NCBI GenBank assembly: GCA_014523495.1
Contig: JAATVM010000211.1
Coordinates: 1-17,672 of the forward strand
DNA length: 17,672 nt
Origin: Nitrososphaerales archaeon TH1920
GTDB taxonomy: Archaea > Thermoproteota > Nitrososphaeria > Nitrososphaerales > Nitrososphaeraceae
Direction of reading: 5' to 3'
Shown here one piece after another: positions 14,846 to 17,672 of the stretch. Within the stretch, counting starts at the first letter, position 1. Each line of letters begins with the position of its first letter. The notes beneath the pieces are model-generated. The model was not told the DNA's origin, did not search any database, and was given only the letters and a program-made list of their open reading frames with translations. The position numbers and the translations under genes were made by a program.

Positions 14846-15136
14846 TCAGTGACTTGCTGTATACAGACCTGTATATGTGACGATCATGAACATCACAAGC
14901 AAAAACATAAATGGAAAAATTCCATTGGTAGAAATTTTTTTCCTATCTTCAGTTTTTAATCTCAATCCCATTTTTTTTGCAATGACGTACGATATAATGT
15001 AAAAAATTAGTCCCACTGTGAAGATTATGCCTATAGCAGACGAACTGTTGGATGGGTTAAATAAGAAACCGAGAATAATACCACAGATTACTCCCAAAAA
15101 AGCTCTCATATAATATATCTTATCAAGATGATCCAA
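14846..15136 (-). CDS. Three-helix membrane protein, possibly EMC6-like
   Basis: A 96-residue integral membrane protein with helices at about 11-27, 34-53 and 73-92. A positive loop (KKMGLRLKTEDRKK) lies between helices 2 and 3 and so probably in the cytoplasm. Length, three-helix layout, the opening YYMRAFLGVICGIILGF and the final helix ending in VTYTGLY recall archaeal EMC6-family proteins (Rab5-interacting/EMC6 superfamily), which in eukaryotes belong to the membrane-protein insertase EMC. That match is from memory of the family pattern and is tentative. Start is TTG at 15136; an ATG at residue 10 would still leave all three helices. First gene of a possible minus-strand transcript with cbiT, and head-to-head with the NFACT gene 91 nt away. 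Confidence 0.65.
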   Translation of the reverse strand: MDHLDKIYYMRAFLGVICGIILGFLFNPSNSSSAIGIIFTVGLIFYIISYVIAKKMGLRLKTEDRKKISTNGIFPFMFLLVMFMIVTYTGLYTASH

Positions 15137-15227
15137 TTACTTTTGTCACATTATTTGCAGGTTTAATTCCTTTCGATTGACTATTTGAATTTTTAATTAA
15201 TATTCATCCTCATCTAAACTGATTTAT

Positions 15228-17207
15228 ATGGAATTATCAGGAATCGAGCTCTATTTTCTTATAAATAAGATAAGTCCTATGGTTTCATCAAGTTATTACG
15301 TAAGTGACATTTACTCGATCACAAAAAATTCTATTCTCTTGAAACTACACCATCCAAGAGAGCCAGATATCATGCTTATGGTTTCGATTAAAGGGATATG
15401 GGTTACAAATAAAAAATACAGACAGATAGAAGAAAACCAAATTGTAAAGGTATTAAGTCGAGAAATGGAAAGGACAAAAATAAGCTCAGTATCACAACCC
15501 GGAAGCGAGAGGATTTTCTTCATTCATTTTGTAAATAGAGATGATAAAGCGAGGGTATTGATAGTTGAAATTTTTGGAAAGGGCAATATGATTTTATGCG
15601 ACGAGTCTATGAATATCCTTTGGATCTTAAATCCTGTTGAAGTAAGACATAGAACGCTGAGGACCGGTTCTGAATATGTTCTACCTCCCAATCGTGGTGA
15701 AGACGTTCTGCAAATTTCCTTAGATAAAATGAAGAACACAAGATTACAACCTAACAATACTGAATTGCTAAAATGGTTGGGTAAATGTACATCTTTACCA
15801 AGGAAATATGTTGAAGAAATACTATTGCAATCAGGAATTAATACAAAGTATGCAAACCTCCTCACTGATAAGGATTTAGAGATTATTTATGAAAAAACTA
15901 AAGAAATAACCAATAAAGTAATTGATGAAAAAAATCACGAACCATCAGTTATTCTAGACAAGTTAGGATTAGCAGTAGATGCGTTACCAATTTCCATGTC
16001 AACGGTAGCTGATGTAAAGAAAGTCGAGACATACATGGATGCGATAGATCAAGTTTTGAGCAATGAGATAATCACGACCGGAAAGAATCTGAAAACGGAA
16101 GAAGCAGATAGGAAAATTTTGGAACTAGAACATGATTTGGAAGAGCAGAATAAAGCAAAAATGCAAGTCATTTCTAAATCAAAAAGCCTTAGGTCTGTTG
16201 CTCATGAACTAATGAAACTTTCGTCTATGGGTATTCAGGATATGCAAGATAATACAGTCAAGGCTCTTTTAGAAAATAATGATTCCAAAATTGTTCATGA
16301 GAATGGTTTAACTTATTTAGACCTTCTTAATGAACGAGTTAGGTTAGAATCAAGCATTCCAAAATTCTCTTCACAACTATTTTCTAGGGCAAAAGAATTA
16401 GAACGTGGTGCTGTAAATATAGATAAAGCAAGTGAAGGGCTCAAGTCGAGAATTGAAAAACTACAGAATAAAACACAAAAAATTCATGAAAAAATACAAT
16501 TCAATACGATAGAATCAAAACAATGGTATGAAAGGTATCGATGGTTTGTGACTACGGACGGTCATTTAGTGATTGGTGGACGAGATTCCTCGTCCAATTC
16601 TGCGGTGATACGTAAATACATGACTGAAAATGATATCGTTTTTCATGCGGAAATTCATGGTTCCCCCTTTTTTCTTTTAAAGAATGCGAGAAATAATGAA
16701 AACAGTGATTCCATAGAGGAGACGGCTCAAGCAACGGTTTCATTCAGTAGAGCATGGAAAGACGGCTTGTCAAGTGCAGATGCATATTGGGTATTCCCTA
16801 ATCAGGTAAAGAAAGGTGCTCCAACAGGTCAATATCTTCCAAAAGGTTCTTTTGTAATTGAAGGTAAGAGAAATTTTTGCAGGGGTATTGAATTAAAGCT
16901 AGCTATTGGATTAATTCTAATTGAAAATAAGCGATATACAATTGTTTGTGGACCGCTAAATGCTATCCGAAAAAGATGTTTGGTATATGCTTCATTGCTG
17001 CCTAGTGGTTCTGATCCGATGAGCCTGGCAAAGAAAATTAAAAGTGAATTTGTAAGAGTAATTTCTGAATTTGATTCTAATTTATCAGATTATTTAAAAA
17101 AAATACTTTTAGATGAAATTATAAGGACGTTGCCATCCGGACAATCCAAAATCGAACGCGTTGAAAGAGGTCAATTTGTAAACGACATAAAGGATTGGTA
17201 CGTTTAG
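15228..17207 (+). CDS. rqcH: NFACT/RqcH family ribosome quality-control protein
   Basis: Homologue of bacterial RqcH/eukaryotic NEMF (Rqc2), which binds the large ribosomal subunit carrying a stalled nascent chain and recruits tRNA to extend it. Domains in order: NFACT-N (1 to about 170), helix-hairpin-helix region (about 180-250), coiled coils (about 285-325 and 365-425), NFACT-R (about 430-545) with WYERYRWFVTTDGHLVIGGRDSSSN and DIVFHAEIHGSPFFLLKN, then a C-terminal region ending LPSGQSKIERV. At 659 residues it is a full archaeal member. The usual Asp-Arg of NFACT-N, needed for tRNA engagement in RqcH, reads Glu94-Arg95 here (QPGSERIFFIHF). ATG start. A CBS-domain gene follows after 7 nt. 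Archaeal function is inferred from homologues. Confidence 0.92.
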   Translation: MELSGIELYFLINKISPMVSSSYYVSDIYSITKNSILLKLHHPREPDIMLMVSIKGIWVTNKKYRQIEENQIVKVLSREMERTKISSVSQPGSERIFFIHFVNRDDKARVLIVEIFGKGNMILCDESMNILWILNPVEVRHRTLRTGSEYVLPPNRGEDVLQISLDKMKNTRLQPNNTELLKWLGKCTSLPRKYVEEILLQSGINTKYANLLTDKDLEIIYEKTKEITNKVIDEKNHEPSVILDKLGLAVDALPISMSTVADVKKVETYMDAIDQVLSNEIITTGKNLKTEEADRKILELEHDLEEQNKAKMQVISKSKSLRSVAHELMKLSSMGIQDMQDNTVKALLENNDSKIVHENGLTYLDLLNERVRLESSIPKFSSQLFSRAKELERGAVNIDKASEGLKSRIEKLQNKTQKIHEKIQFNTIESKQWYERYRWFVTTDGHLVIGGRDSSSNSAVIRKYMTENDIVFHAEIHGSPFFLLKNARNNENSDSIEETAQATVSFSRAWKDGLSSADAYWVFPNQVKKGAPTGQYLPKGSFVIEGKRNFCRGIELKLAIGLILIENKRYTIVCGPLNAIRKRCLVYASLLPSGSDPMSLAKKIKSEFVRVISEFDSNLSDYLKKILLDEIIRTLPSGQSKIERVERGQFVNDIKDWYV

Positions 17208-17214
17208 AATAACT

Positions 17215-17672
17215 ATGACATCTTTATCTAACAGTCAGCATACTACAAAAAAGAAAATTAGAAAGACAATTAAACTAAACTTGCTAAATGATATTGTGAC
17301 AAAAAAACTTGAACATACTGATGCAACCATGACGACAAGAGTTCTTGTAAGAGATATTATGAACAGTCCTGTAATCACGGCTGGTCCAACCACCAGTGTT
17401 GTGGACATTGCAATGAAAATGAAAGAGCACAATATTGGTAGTGTGATTATTACCGAAAACGAAAAACCTATTGGAATTGTTACTGACTGGGATATTGTTT
17501 CAAACGTTGTTGCAAGTAATTTAGAACTGTTATCAATTGACGCTGCAAAAGTAATGAAACCGATACACACAGTCGAAGCAGGAGAAGGAATAACTGAGGC
17601 CGCGCGCATATTACGAAAAAATAATATCAAGAGATTGGGAGTAGTTTATAAGGACAGATTAGCTGGAATTAT
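17215..17672 (+). CDS. CBS-domain protein, cut off by window end
   Basis: The first 152 codons are present. A basic, polar N-terminus of about 43 residues (TTKKKIRKTIKLNLLND) precedes a CBS pair. CBS1 at about 44-97 reads VRDIMNSPVITAGPTTSVVD, then AMKMKEHNIGSVIITENEKP and IGIVTDWDIV. CBS2 starts near 110 with DAAKVMKPIHTVEAGEGITE, then AARILRKNNIKRLGVV, and runs off the window. CBS pairs bind adenine nucleotides and act as energy or nucleotide sensors, often regulating an attached or partner protein; no effector domain is visible in what is present. The ATG is 7 nt after the rqcH stop codon, so the two are likely one transcript. Confidence 0.88.
   Translation, partial: MTSLSNSQHTTKKKIRKTIKLNLLNDIVTKKLEHTDATMTTRVLVRDIMNSPVITAGPTTSVVDIAMKMKEHNIGSVIITENEKPIGIVTDWDIVSNVVASNLELLSIDAAKVMKPIHTVEAGEGITEAARILRKNNIKRLGVVYKDRLAGI

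Noticed and set aside
16552..16743. Minus-strand frame within the NFACT gene
   Set aside because: Overlaps the strongly conserved NFACT-R domain coding strand; a shadow with no independent support.

Overview
The window looks like chromosomal DNA of an ammonia-oxidising-type thaumarchaeon (Nitrososphaerota, perhaps the Nitrososphaera/Nitrosocosmicus side). This placement is inferred from gene content and style, not from a marker RNA. The supporting signs are: AT-rich DNA, an archaeal translation factor aIF6, an archaeal NFACT/RqcH protein, a long adenosylcobalamin-dependent ribonucleotide reductase, cobalamin biosynthesis genes, a PadR regulator starting with an archaeal-style N-terminus, TATA boxes about 25-30 nt upstream of start codons (leaderless transcription), and frequent TTG starts.

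Left part (1-8233), core metabolism: a class II ribonucleotide reductase (91-2817, +); aIF6 (3002-3667, +) behind a TATA box and a Shine-Dalgarno site; a secreted protein of unknown function (3772-4710, -) divergent from pyrB, aspartate carbamoyltransferase (4826-5764, +); and, convergent with pyrB, a two-gene operon lysC-ilvE (aspartate kinase then branched-chain aminotransferase, 8190 down to 5855, -) with a 4-nt overlap.

Middle part (8234-12608), accessory: about 550 nt without a convincing gene, then a decayed DDE transposase (8786-9041) that abuts a PadR-family regulator (9058-9561, +). The probable PadR TATA box lies inside the transposase remnant, and a repeat/palindrome fills the space between TATA box and start codon. 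A small unknown gene follows PadR in a likely operon. Next come a one-domain cupin (-), a small secreted protein with a duplicated ten-residue unit (+), a divergent pair of unknown genes (11825 leftward, 11893 rightward) and a four-CxxC zinc protein (12359-12547, +) with a GC-rich palindrome at its promoter.

Right part (12609-17672): cobalamin corrin-ring genes on the minus strand, transcribed as cbiT, cbiL/cobI, cbiF/cobM. They are preceded by a three-helix membrane protein that resembles archaeal EMC6. Head-to-head with that gene is a 659-residue NFACT/RqcH ribosome quality-control protein (+), followed after 7 nt by a CBS-domain protein cut off by the window end.

Functional links: the cobalamin genes make the cofactor family on which the reductase at the other end depends. 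pyrB supplies pyrimidines that the reductase later reduces. lysC and ilvE belong to aspartate-family and branched-chain amino acid synthesis. I see no tRNA, rRNA, CRISPR array or intact mobile element. The strongest second-look items are the PadR promoter built on a transposon fossil, the possible EMC6-like protein facing RqcH, and short palindromes placed between TATA box and start codon or just before a start codon.
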